From the NCBI GenBank assembly GCA_034336665.1, contig CM067569.1, positions 4,333,820-4,397,819 of the forward strand: a stretch of DNA of 64,000 bases, in the 5' to 3' direction. Numbering within the stretch: position 1 is the stretch's first letter; each line of letters begins with the position of its first letter. Shown piece by piece: positions 36,101 to 59,572 of the stretch. This DNA is from Luscinia megarhynchos (taxonomy: Eukaryota > Chordata > Aves > Passeriformes > Turdidae). A model generated the notes under the pieces. The model was not told where the DNA came from, searched no databases, and saw nothing but the letters and a program-made list of their open reading frames with translations. The position numbers were made by a program, and so were the translations under genes.

Positions 36101-38530
36101 ATTAAATAGAAATTTGGATACCAGGCATGTTTCTGTCTGCCTGGCTGACCTACTGTTGAATTTCTGTGCTTGAGGAACTGGGTTTTTGGCTCGTGCAGTT
36201 TTGTAGTAAAGAGGTCAGAAATCTGCCATTGAAGTGGTTCCAGTGTAGTGCAGATGAACAATAACACTGTCACTCTTAAAAATTGTTTCCATTTTTATTT
36301 ATGGTTCAGAATTTGTTTTGCTGGATTTGTAAGACAGAATGTAATTTCCATTTGTCATTAGGACACACTGTAATTCCAAAATATTTCATTGTTGTTTTAT
36401 GCTTTTTAGATTTATTTTATAAGTAAAACTGCAAGTCTGTGTGTGTAAACATCCTTTATTTTAAGAGCTGCATCTTTTATTTTATTTAAAAGCTGATTGA
36501 ACTGGAATCCAGTTAGAAGTTCCTGCTCCTGGACAGGTTCTGGAATCAATTTTTTTTCCAGTCAAAGAGGGCAGAAAGGGTGGCTCTCTTTGGATCACAC
36601 ATTGAACAATTCCACAATTTAAATTTGGCTTAAATATAGTGTTAGGATAAGAGACATGCCTCTTGAAGACTTTACATTTTGTAATTTATGGAAGTGGTTT
36701 TCCTTGCCTTTTTGACAGATGGTGCAATCTCCTATTCCTAAACTCTGGCATTTCCAAGGAAACTTGTGGAATGGTGCTGCTGCAGGGAGTACCTGACAGT
36801 ACTGAGTGATCACAGCAGCCAAGTTCTCTTGGTTTGTGATTTTTTCCCTCCTGGTCTTGTAGGGAGAGTAATTTCCATGTGCACAGATGTGGTTTCTGAC
36901 CCACAGGGGCTTCTGTTGGCAGTGTTAACATTGTTAGAGGCTTTTCTTTGTCTCATGATTTGGTGATATAGAAAAATGACTCCTGAACCACGATGCTTGA
37001 AGAAAATTAAGGATAGGTCACTAATGGAGGAGTTGGGAGCAAGAGGAAGCCTGCAGGATCTCATGGAAAAGGGGACCCTTGTTCAGGAGGGGATCCTGCT
37101 GTGGGGAATGTGTGTTCTTAAAAACAGAACTCAGTATGAAAAAATTTATCCCCAAGCCTTGCAGATGGTTGTTTGAAGGATTTTCTGCTGCTGCCTGGGT
37201 TCTGCTCTTGAGTGACTTAGGGAAAGATTAGTTGGGACATCCACGAACGGCTGAGGAATGAAAAAACTCTTTTCCCTGTTTCCTTGGGCAAACTCCTCTT
37301 TGCAGGGGGTTCTTGGGCAGCAGCAGCTTTGGTGCTTATCCCAATCCCTGGGCTGGATCCCTGTGTCCTTCCCAGGACTAGGATTATGTTCCATGATCAC
37401 ACTGTGTGTTCAGTTGTGCCAAACAATGCCCTGACATTGTCCCTTCTGTCAACTGAGGAGCTTTGGAAGGTGTATTTTCCTTTTTTTCCTGATTTATACA
37501 TGCTATTTACTAGAATTTGAAGTTCAGAGTTGGTACTGGCAGATTCTTTTCAAGAATGATTCCTTGCACAAGCAGACCTTACCCAGAGTCAGTGAGGGAG
37601 ACTTGTCCAGGATTCTGGCATTGACTCCTTAGTTAAAAGAACGTTTCATATTGAGCCCTCCATGTGCTACACTGCATTAACTTTTTTTTTTAAAACCCAA
37701 ATCCTTATAAGGTAATGAGTGATTAGCATTTTAACTGTCACTAATGGAAGTTTGGGAAGGAGATGGAATTCTTCCATAGCTCGGTTCTGTTAAGTTCTGT
37801 AGTTGTAAACATGAACTTTGTGGGGGTTTTGTTTTTATTGTCATAGCTTTTTTTACAGCCTTGTGGACATTTCTAACATGCACTATTTACAGCACTCTTA
37901 ATACCCATTTACTGTTTGGAGACTGAATATTCCAATGAACATTTGAATATTTGAACAGTTAATACTTCATCTGTGATGGTGGCAATAGGAAAAACAGTTG
38001 TTTTTTCACAGACACATATTTAGGTGAAGAGGATTTAGACATAAAATGTTGATTGGCATTTTAATATAAAACTCAGAGCTGGGAGACACTTTCCAGCAGT
38101 GTTTTCAAGCCAAGTAATGTTACTGTTTGTTTTGTTCCAGGACATTTTGGGGGTTTGTTTTTTGTTTCTTTTTGACAAAGGGAATGTAATTTAGAAGTCT
38201 TCACTGGCAAGTTTTCTACTAATTTTAAGCTTCTTTGAAAAGCAAATGGAGTTCTGCTGCAGGAAATCTCTCTCCTGCTAAAGCATTTTTCATTGAGCAA
38301 TCTTTGTGTATGTGCTTCTAAGTACCTACTTTGTTAATAATATGTATTTCTGTGTAAAGAGCAGATTTTATGCAAAAAGGAAACCTGTTAAGAGTTGTAA
38401 AATAAATTTTAATGTTAGTGAACGTTTTTGAGATGACAAGGTTAATTCTGAAATAACTCTATCTCGTGTAGTTCATGTTGTGAAGCTTTGCTTTTGTAAG
38501 ATATGAATAAAATAACACTTTCTAATTAGG
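27158..38530 (+). CDS. IKZF5: Ikaros-family zinc-finger transcription factor 5 (Pegasus)
   Basis: Noncoding exons about 27,150-27,202 and 29,530-29,597; coding parts 30906-31038, 31315-31497 and 33290-34233, giving 419 residues. The protein starts MGEKKAEPLDFVKDFQEYLT, as in human Pegasus. Three C2H2 fingers follow at about residues 82-161: CRYCNYASKGTARLIEHIRIH, which crosses the exon 4 end, then CHLCPFASAYERHLEAHMRSH in pieces, then CELCSFRCSDRSNLSHH. Two C-terminal fingers (CPHCDMYFADNILYTIHMGC; CNICGCKCKNKYDFACHF) form the Ikaros-family dimerisation pair. The middle is Ser/Pro/Thr-rich. Pegasus binds DNA unlike the other Ikaros members and acts as a nuclear regulator. Frame and splice sites are intact. 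A long 3' UTR probably runs to the AATAAA at 38506-38511. A possible extra leader exon lies near 30,459-30,506. Confidence 0.96.
27455..27900 (-). mobile_element. CR1 LINE fragment in IKZF5 intron 1
   Basis: Begins with the reversed CR1 3' end (CACAGAGCGGGTGAGGTTGG) and includes the CCCTTCGCTGGATCCTCTCC segment typical of CR1. It sits directly beside the CpG island and makes a long chance open frame there. Confidence 0.85.
28895..29285 (+). mobile_element. CR1 LINE 3' fragment in IKZF5 intron 1
   Basis: Plus-oriented copy of about 390 bases. It runs from TTGTTCAGCCTGGAGTAGAG through GGGACAGTGGAAGGTGTCCC to the terminal CAAACTATTCCATGATTC. It lies opposite in orientation to the copy about 1 kb upstream. 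Confidence 0.9.
31498..33289. other. IKZF5 intron between fingers 1 and 2
   Basis: 1.8 kb without recognised repeats or exons. Reading straight through the donor at 31498 adds about 50 unrelated codons before a stop, which is intron, not coding sequence. Confidence 0.6.
33290..34233 (+). CDS. IKZF5: IKZF5 final coding exon: fingers 2-3, linker and C-terminal fingers
   Basis: The exon starts after TTTTCCAG with GGGAGAAG, completing the TGEKP linker after finger 1, and runs to TGA at 34231. It holds fingers 2 and 3, a linker with KMWGVLQKKTSNLGYSRRAL, and a long Ser/Pro-rich region. The two dimerisation fingers end in ARGQHNQH. This one exon makes up three quarters of the protein. Confidence 0.95.
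34234..38530 (+). other. IKZF5: Probable IKZF5 3' untranslated region
   Basis: No exon follows the stop codon on the plus strand. Candidate polyadenylation signals lie near 34,517, 34,605 and, most convincingly, 38506-38511, after which the tail-to-tail PSTK gene begins. The region contains one plus-oriented CR1 copy. Choice of end site is inference. Confidence 0.45.
34633..34885 (+). mobile_element. CR1 LINE 3' fragment
   Basis: Runs from GACAGGACAAGGGGAAATAG through GGGACAGTGGAAGGTGTCCC to CCCCAAATATTCTATGACTT, the CR1 3' end. It lies in the presumed IKZF5 3' UTR. Confidence 0.9.
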
Positions 38531-39065
38531 TCTCATGTCAGTTTTTAATTGCATATCCTTTCATGGCTGGAACTGGAGATTTCCCAAGTGTTCCTCCTGG
38601 TTTAACTCTTTCTGATTCCATGAACTTTAAGTCTCAGGATGGTTTGCTCTTGGCTTAATCTCCACAGCCAAGAACAGCTTAGTTAGACTTGATTAAATTG
38701 TTTCTCTTCCATACCATGGGGCGAGGAGGCACAGGGGCTCCAGAGAAGGGAGCTGCACCTCAGATCTGTCAGCAGAGTGAATTTGAAACACTTTGGACTC
38801 CTAAGCACCCAATGTATTCTCTATGTCATTACTTTAAAATATATTTATTTATTACATTGGTTGCCTCATGTTGGAATGAAGAAATGACACTTGTAGCAGG
38901 GTCAGAGTATTGGGTTTTCAAAAGTCTTTCCTTGCCTCAAGTCTTCCAAAAATTCTGCTTTCAGTTTGTTGAGTTCTTCTGCCAGGCTCTTCATCTCACT
39001 TGGGAGAATGTTTTTACCTAAAAGAAAATCGAAGCTGAACTTTTAACTTCATGCTTACAGAAAAA

Positions 39066-39325
39066 ATCACAACACTACAGAATATCCTGAGTTGGAAGGG
39101 ACCCACAGGATCATCCAGCCCAGCTCCTGTCCCTGCACAGACACCCAGCAATCCCACCCTGGGCATCCATCCCAACTCTCCTGGATCTTTGGGGCTGTGC
39201 CCATTCCCTGGGGAGCCTGGGCAGTGCCAGCACCTCTGGGGAAGAACCTCTCCCTAAAATCCAACCTAAACCTCCCCTGGCACAGCTCCAGCTGCTCCCT
39301 CCTGCCCCTGGTCACAGAGAATCCT
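39066..39325 (-). mobile_element. CR1 LINE 3' fragment in the last PSTK intron
   Basis: Starts ACAGAATATCCTGAGTTGGA and continues with AAGGGACCCACAGGATCATC. Same subfamily and orientation as the copy at 26,403. It begins only about 50 bases from the last PSTK exon. Confidence 0.9.
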
Positions 39326-40345
39326 GAACACGGGCACAGAGCTGAGCTTTTCTGTTAAGGACACTATTGATATGTGTCCCAAACCAGTATTAAAATCCTC
39401 TAAAATACTGCTCTGATTTATTCAAGCTGTATTTAATACAGTTAATAAATATTAGACTGGTTTTTAAATCTACAAACGTTACAAATAACACTGACCAGAG
39501 CTGTGAAGGTGTTGCCTCGGGCACACCTGTGGGATAGGATTGCTTTACCCCAAGGGAAGTTCAGGGACTGTTTCCCATTGCCAGTTAGCAGCTAGGATAG
39601 GTAGGACAGGTAGAAGAGGTACCTTTGGCATCCTGCATGGCCTGAGAGATGACCCTCCTGCATGCCTGGTCAGCCTGATGGACAGCACTGGCTGCACAGA
39701 TGGCTCGAGCTGCCTCCTGCCCAGGGCACCAGGAAGGAAGAAAACAAGCAAACACTTTGAATTTACTTGATTTTTGAAGTGCTGTTTGAAAACAACACAT
39801 TAGCAGCACCCAAAGCTGTGCCTGAAGCCCAGCAGTGCTACCTTCTGCTCCGTGTCCTCCTCGTTTGGCCTCTCTGGATTTTCCAAAGCAGTGGCCAGCA
39901 AGTTCATGATCTGCTCACTAAGAAAACAAACAACAGAGCAAACCAGTGGCAATCAAACAGATAGACATTTTTTCTTTTCTAATGATGCCACAGGAAAAAA
40001 AAAAAAAGAAAATAAAAAAAGCAAGTTTTCAGTTAAATTTTTAAGGCAATCAGTGAAATAATCTGAAATGTAAAACAATTACAATTCAAATTATTTCCAG
40101 CCTTAGTGTTTCAGACAATTTACACAGATTGCCAGTGACAGGGTAGGAATGCTGTGAGATTTTGAGGTTAACTCTGCAGGGCATGGTGGCTGTGAGCTCC
40201 CAACAAGCCTGGACTCTGTGTAACTGCCTGGCTTCCAAAAATCATCACTGGGAATATTTTTTATACATTCTCTAGATACAGTAAGAAACTTCTAGCACTG
40301 AAAACAGCACTTAGGAAAAACTCTAGGATCAATCCAGTGACATAC

Positions 40346-40545
40346 TCATCCTCAGAGATGCAATCAGAACTATTCAGAATGAGGCTGTGCTGCTCCCAAG
40401 CGTTTTTCCTGAGATCTGGGCATTTCTATTTTCCTTGCCATTAACTGTATTGTTTGCTCAGGCACAGGATCACTTCTGAGGCGATTCCTCTGCAGGCAGC
40501 ATTCCACTGGACACTCTAAAAATAACTGGCAGAAGCCCAAGGAGT
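40346..40545 (-). CDS. PSTK: PSTK exon 3 with internal frameshift
   Basis: The exon begins TSLGFCQLFLECPVECCLQR in codon-shared form and continues through QLMARKIEMPRSQE in one frame. After the A5 run, similarity resumes in a different frame (NAWEQHSLILNSSDCISED), and only that second frame has the right phase to join exon 4. Exon length is 200 bases; 199 or 202 would fit the phases. The unshifted frame ends at TAG (40370-40372). Confidence 0.85.
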
Positions 40546-40737
40546 CTAAAAAGAACAGAACAAGACAATTTTATCTTTAAACAGTTCAAGTAACAATTTC
40601 TGGGAGCAACATGCAGGCGAAAGGCTCTACATGAATGAGGAGCTTCTGCACTGGCTCTGAGCCTGACATGAAAACAAATCTAGACAGGGAACATAATTTA
40701 CCTTCAAGGTAACACAAATAATGTCAGAGATGAACAC

Positions 40738-41035
40738 AAAGAAGCATGGAATGGTTTGGAATGGAAGGAGCCTTAAATCTCATCTCATTCCACCCCTGCC
40801 ATGGGCAGGGACACCTTCCACTATCCCAGGTTGTTCCAAACCCTGTCCAACCCTGGGCACTTCCAGGGATTCAGGGGCAGCCTCAGCTGCTCTGGGCACC
40901 CTGTGCCAGGGCATCCCCACCCTCCCAGGGAACAATTCCTCCCCAGTATCCCACCTAACCCTGCCTCTGTCACTGCCATTTCCCCTTGGCCCTTGTCCAA
41001 AGTCCCTCTCCAGCTCTCTTGGAGCCTCCTAATGT
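40738..41035 (-). mobile_element. CR1 LINE 3' fragment in PSTK intron 2
   Basis: Starts GAATGGTTTGGAATGGAAGG and includes CCATGGGCAGGGACACCTTC and the GTTCCAAACCCTGTCCAACC segment. It is oriented like the copies at 39,066 and 14,743. Confidence 0.9.
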
Positions 41036-41586
41036 ACTGGAAGGTGCTTTAAGGCTACTCTAGGAAGGGGTTTACACGATCTACCAATTTGTAACAAGAC
41101 AGTAATAAAGTGACACTGATTGCTACTCTATTACAGGCATCCAGCGATCAGAATAACCAACGCTCCAAGAGAGCACTTGAAAGAAGGCAGCTGAAACGCG
41201 CTGAATTCCCTACAAACACCCTCAAGCCGAAGATCAAGCAATAATTACATTTGCGGGCCAGCTGGAACACCTCGTAGCGCATGCTCTGGTAATAGAAGTT
41301 GTCATCCAGCAGGAGGACGAGCGGCCGGGAGGCGGCTGCGGGCCCGCGCTCGGCGGCGGGCAGCAGCCCCTGGCGGCGGCAGCAGCGCAGGAAGCGCTCG
41401 CAGCCCGGCTGCGCGGGGCCGGCCGGCGGCGCGCCGGTGAGCAGCGCCCGCAGCAACGCGTCCAGGCACTGCAGCAGCTGGCGGCGGCTCCGCTTCCAGC
41501 CGGGCAGCTGCGGAGAGAGACGCGGAGCGATCACGGCCCGCCCGCCCCGCCGCGCCCCGCTGCCTGGCAACGGCGGGCGCGCGCAG

Positions 41587-41594
41587 TGACGTCA
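41587..41594. promoter_or_regulatory. PSTK: Palindromic CRE in the 112-bp first intron of PSTK
   Basis: TGACGTCA inside a CpG-rich stretch in intron 1 (41508-41619). It is the same element found twice in the ACADSB/IKZF5 promoter. It could act as an intronic promoter element. Confidence 0.55.
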
Positions 41595-41619
41595 CGCGCG
41601 CCCCCGCGGCCGCACTGAC

Positions 41620-41806
41620 CGAGGCGGACGGCTCGCGCGGGCGGAAGGACTCCGGCGGGATGAGCTCGTCGTAGGCGAGCAGCGCGCAGGCCCAGCCCGG
41701 GCGCTGCGGCAGCCGGCGCCTCAGGCCGCGGGCCAGGGTGGACTTGCCGGCCGCGGGCAGCCCGCACAGCAGGCACAGCCCCACCCGGGCGCCGCCGCCG
41801 CTGCCC

Positions 41807-41839
<33 letters not shown>

Positions 41840-41844
41840 GCCAG
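41620..41844 (-). CDS. PSTK: PSTK exon 1 with P-loop and polyglutamine run
   Basis: Reads LAEQ, nine Gln, RGSGGGARVGLCLLCG, then LPAAGKSTLARG and LLAYDELIP, ending in EPSAS at the GT donor (41619). The Walker A motif binds ATP phosphate and the AYD region matches human PSTK. The CTG at 41842-41844 has G at -3 and +4 and occupies the usual start position, but no ATG is in frame upstream. The open frame continues up to about 41,990 without one. Confidence 0.8.
41809..41835. repeat. PSTK: (CTG)9 / polyglutamine microsatellite
   Basis: Nine CTG triplets on the plus strand are read as nine Gln codons (CAG) in PSTK exon 1. Human PSTK has no such run that I recall. Confidence 0.9.
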
Positions 41845-41876
41845 CGCTGCCGCCGCCGCCGCTTCCGCCGGCGCTG

Positions 41877-41888
41877 TGCGCGTGCGCC
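41877..41888. promoter_or_regulatory. PSTK: NRF1-type site near PSTK start
   Basis: TGCGCGTGCGCC is close to the NRF1 palindrome (YGCGCAYGCGCR). It lies about 35 bases upstream of the presumed PSTK start codon, so transcription may begin between it and 41,845. Confidence 0.45.
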
Positions 41889-41970
41889 GGGCCCGCGGCG
41901 CGCCCCCTGGCGGGCTCGGCGCAAACGGCCGCTTTATCCGCGCCTGGTTTTTCCCATTTTTACCCGGTTC

Positions 41971-42200
41971 TGAGTTATAAATGAGAAACAAAGTCTCGAT
42001 ATTCAGGAAAATTTAGGTTGGTTTATTTTATATAGACAGAGCAAGAAGCGCTGGGGGAAAACGTGAGGGGTCACCGCCCACTCCGCGCTTCCACCGAACT
42101 TGGGTTTGCAGCTCCCTTTTTATAGTCTGGGTTCCTTGTAGTAATCAATAATTGTTATTGTTTTGTTGTCGTAATTCTGCAAGGTAAGCAGTGGTGGTCA
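41971..42200 (-). mobile_element. LTR-like promoter block directly upstream of PSTK
   Basis: Read on the minus strand, a TATA box (CTATAAAAAG, 42116-42125) is followed 89 bases later by AATAAA (42022-42027) and an AACCAACCTAAATTTTCC segment. This is the U3-R-U5 order of a retroviral LTR and resembles the end of the LTR at 7,626. It points toward PSTK exon 1, which starts within about 130 bases. The U3 part may extend to about 42,640. No target-site duplication was found, so identity is tentative. Confidence 0.4.
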
Positions 42201-44336
42201 AAGAAAATCCCAAATTTCCGTGGGAAAGCTCTTGGGACAATTGGCCATGTAACCATCTGGTCTTGGTAAATAAAAAACAGAAGAAATGGGAAGCCTGATC
42301 TTTAGCAGATAGTTGGTGATTGATTACACAAAGACAGGAAATCTGATTCTGTAAGAAAACCTTTCAGACTATGGAAAACCCTTTTTTTCTTTTACAAACT
42401 GGTATACACAATATTCATAACGGGGATTTAAACAGAGTGGGTTTAATCATATATTAACCTTTATCTAGGTCCATTTTTTCTTATTTTAAGTATCCTGGTT
42501 TATACAAACTCCAAAACTTCTATGATTAACACGAATCATTTATCGATTATCACATTTATCAATTATCAAGTATCACAATGAGCTCGAGAATTCTCTTTAG
42601 TGACCCCCAGAGCACCAGAGGTGCCTTTTGTGGTGATCACAAAACAAAGATACAACCAAGTGTGCTGCTCCTGAGGATTTATTTTAAATTGCAATGTAAT
42701 AAATAAAATAAAATAAAATCATTGTCATATTATACCTGAGGTCTAAATGATAGGGATATTTAATAATAACAATTTGGGATTCTGGGGGATCAAGGAAGAG
42801 GACACAGATTTTTTGCCAGCAATCTCTTTTGGGTTCTTTTGTCCAGCTCTCAGTCATGTGACCATGTGAGGGGTTGGAAATATTTTCTCATTGAGGTGAT
42901 CCTATAATTTATTCATTGTTTTTCCCAGTTTGTACTCCCAAATTTGCATTTCCTGGATCCATCTCCTACACGGAGGTATTTGACAAACTATGTCACTCCA
43001 ATCATCCTCTTTTAAATCAGTGCTGGTTTCTAACTGTCCCATTTACAACAACAAAATTAATCTGTTTCTTTTGCAGTGGAATCAACTTCTAGAAAAAAAT
43101 GCCAAGGTGCAAAACCCAGTAAACACTGAACACTGTGGAGCTGTAGAGGTATTTCCCAATATCCCATATTTTCTGTAACAGCAGTGGTGGAGGGGTTCTT
43201 TCAGACTGGGGACATGACCTGCAGAGTTTCTGGTGTCCCCAAGTGAGGTCACTTCATAAACTACCTGAAATGGAAGCTGACACTGCTGGTGGGCTGTGGG
43301 AGGGACTGTCCCCAAACCTGGCTCTGCAGGCACCCCAGAGTTCATTCTGAGGAGAGGGCAGCCCAGGAGGTAAAGTGCAGATCTCCCATCTTTGAATTAT
43401 GTCTGTGAATAACTGAATTCATTTCTGTGGCCTGGGAGGGAGGCAGCAGCATGGACAAGTCCTGTTCTCTAACAGTCTCACAGGTTCAATCCTGTGCAAG
43501 TTGAACTTCAGGTTCTGATTTATAAAACCAGGAGGTGAGGTAGAGGAGGCACAAACACAGCCAGCAGCAGGAGCAAACATGGGGGTATCACTGTGTTCAG
43601 TGCCTCTTGGCACCCAGTCCTTCCAGGAGGGATTCCAAAGGCATTTTGGCTGCACAAGGAGAGCACTGGAGCATTGAAATCCTTTAATTTGTTTTTCAGG
43701 CCAGTTATTTGTCAGAATTGGTTGGGGGCTCCCAAGAAGCATTTCAGACAACTGGTCTGGGTGGGACTGGGGGTCGCTGAGGTCCTGAGGAAGCTGCAGG
43801 ATGCTGGGTTTGGGCTGGCTGCCTGAAGTGTGGAAAACAATGTGTTTAGTATTGCATGACTTGAGACACCTGACATTTCTAAACTGGTTCTTTACCATTT
43901 TTAAACATTTCTAGCATTTACACCTAACTCTCTCTGCCCCTTCCTCTCTCTTGCAGCATTTACCTGTGTTTATGCCAACATTTTTCCTTCAAGCCTTTAA
44001 TGTATTATAGCTCATGATGCTGAAGGAAAAATCCCCCTAGGCAGGACACATGACATCAATAACTTCACTTACAGCAACACAAAAATAGGAAAGATGAAGT
44101 GAATAAGGTTTTAAATACAACAAACCTTGTACCAGGAAAATGCAATATGGTAAAAATATTGTGACTTGATGCAGCAGGCTGGAAAAAACATGGCAGAAAA
44201 TCAGGTTAGCAGAAAACACAAAGTGTAGATGATTATTCAGTCTTAACATAATTTTAGAACTTCTCATTTGCTGGGGCTTTCTTCATATTCTCTTGCAACA
44301 TTTTGTTTTGATAATTTTAATTCAGTTTTATCAGAA
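42200..44336. other. Intergenic region between the ADAM9-like gene and PSTK
   Basis: No gene seen. A short (AAATA)n run lies at about 42,698-42,719. The stretch nearest PSTK may be LTR U3 sequence. About 43,590-43,830 is moderately GC-rich but carries no recognised exon. Confidence 0.5.
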
Positions 44337-58092
<13,756 letters not shown>

Positions 58093-58219
58093 GACTTCCT
58101 GGAGAAACTCCAGCATCTGAGCTGGCTCTGGCTGCTCTGCAGGGAACCAGAAGAACGAGAACCGTCTGCTCCAAAAGTAAACAACAGAAAAAACTCTCCG
58201 ATACTGCATCTCTGCTGGG

Positions 58220-59215
58220 GAAATGGGAAGTAAAATTTAATCCACGAGGCTTGTGAGAAAACTGGTCAGACAGCCTAATGTAAAAAAACCCCAGCACATT
58301 CTTAAATGCTGATTGGAGAAAGAGCATGTCCCGTGTCGGGATCAAACTGGTTTATTCTAAAGGATTTTCATCCCACGGTGAGATCATATGAGATTAGAAA
58401 TGCAAAATATTGCTACTGACAAATACAGTGTTTAGGATGTTTACCCTGGCTATTGCCAGCTCAATTTAAAAAAAGAGCATTTTTAAAATCTACTGACTTT
58501 GAAATTTCAGCTTCTTGCCTTCCATTTTTCATCTTTACTTTAAAATATAATGCATATGAACACATGAAAATCCCTAAAACAGAGGCTCTACCCCATCCCT
58601 TCTATGTTAAACACAACTCTCCTCACCAAAGGTCCATCATTTTGTGCAGATCATTGCTCTTCCAGGATCAGAGTAATCTTCCACACAACCACACTGCCAC
58701 CAAAAGCAGAAAATAAACCCTTCTAAAACTGGATGAGTTTGCAATGCATTTCAGAAGTATCAAGCGCATTTAAAAACACAAAAATGAGACTGAGACAACA
58801 CACTCAAACATTTACATTAATTAATTTTAATTAATTCTTTGATTAAAGCAGAGAAAATCCAGTTTTCCATTGCTGGTAAATCCTGTAAAACAATGCCTTA
58901 AGTGACAAAAAGCAGAATGCTGGCTGTATTTGCAGTATTAGTTTGTCAGAGCCCGTTCAGGTCCATTTGCCGAGAGTCACAGACTGGGAACCCGGAACAT
59001 TCCTGCACTGAGCACTGGCTGAAAGCAGAACTCGACACCCTCGTTCCCTGGCTCTGTGTCTCAGCATTCCGCAACTGAAAATTAAATGAACCCCATCTTT
59101 TATTTATGGCTTCTTTTATTCATAGCCTCTCTCCTGGGCGGTGCGCTGTCAGGACACAACTCGGGAGGATCCCGCCGCTCCAAATTTTGACACGTTAGCA
59201 AGTTTTACAGAACCC
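58220..59215. other. Region between the divergent ADAM9-like and PAAT genes
   Basis: No exon recognised. It should contain the ADAM9-like promoter, but there is no CpG island or clear TATA box at its 5' end. Confidence 0.45.
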
Positions 59216-59340
59216 AAGGATCACTTCAGGTGGAAAAGACCTTTGAGATATTGAGTCCAGCAGGGGATCACACTGTGGGGGAAGAACTTCTGGCTAATAT
59301 CCACCCTGGACCTCTCCAGGTACAACTTCAGGGTCAGTCC
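59216..59340 (-). mobile_element. CR1 LINE fragment (minus)
   Basis: GGATCACTTCAGGTGGAAAA then GACCTTTGAGATATTGAGTC and CCACCCTGGACCTCTCCAGG resemble the reversed CR1 3' region. It directly precedes an oppositely oriented copy. Confidence 0.65.
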
Positions 59341-59384
59341 GTGCGAGGACAGGAGGACATTGTCTGAAGCTGCACCACAGGAGG

Positions 59385-59572
59385 TTTAGGGTGGATTACG
59401 AGGAATTTCTTCTCAGAAGGAGCGATGAGACATTGGAATGGTGGGAGGTGGGGGAGTCAGAGATGTTTACGGAAAGCCTGGACGCAGCACTGAGTGCCAA
59501 GCTATGGTTGACACGATGGTGTTGGGCCATGTATTGGGCTCAGTAATCTCAGAGGTGTTTTCCACGCGAACG
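59385..59572 (+). mobile_element. CR1 LINE 3' fragment (plus)
   Basis: Contains AGGAATTTCTTCTCAGAAGG, ACATTGGAATGGTGGGAGGT and GTGTTGGGCCATGTATTGGG, the classical CR1 3' series. It abuts the PAAT CpG island. Confidence 0.8.

Larger units (their letters stand above)
38829..41844 (-). pseudogene. PSTK: Phosphoseryl-tRNA(Sec) kinase, reading frame broken in this sequence
   Basis: Exons on the minus strand: 41620-41844 (start uncertain), 41249-41507, 40346-40545, 39842-39917, 39623-39716, and 38902 or 38829 to 39017. PSTK phosphorylates Ser-tRNA(Sec), the step before SEPSECS in selenocysteine synthesis. Exon 1 has the Walker A loop (GLPAAGKST) and exon 2 the conserved LDDNFYYQSMRYEVFQLARK. All splice sites are canonical and phases agree. 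Three faults: no in-frame ATG before the P-loop (a CTG at 41842-41844 sits where one is expected); exon 3 shifts frame at an A5 run (40403-40407), hitting a stop at 40370; and the last exon stops at 38902 while the conserved tail continues in another frame to 38829. Counting two missing bases at each break gives 348 residues, the human length as I recall it. It could be a decaying gene or a sequence with assembly errors. Confidence 0.85.

Noticed and set aside
41302..41991. One continuous PSTK coding exon
   Set aside because: The sequence across 41508-41619 has a GT donor and AG acceptor, and similarity resumes in a different frame at LPGWK, so it is a 112-base intron.
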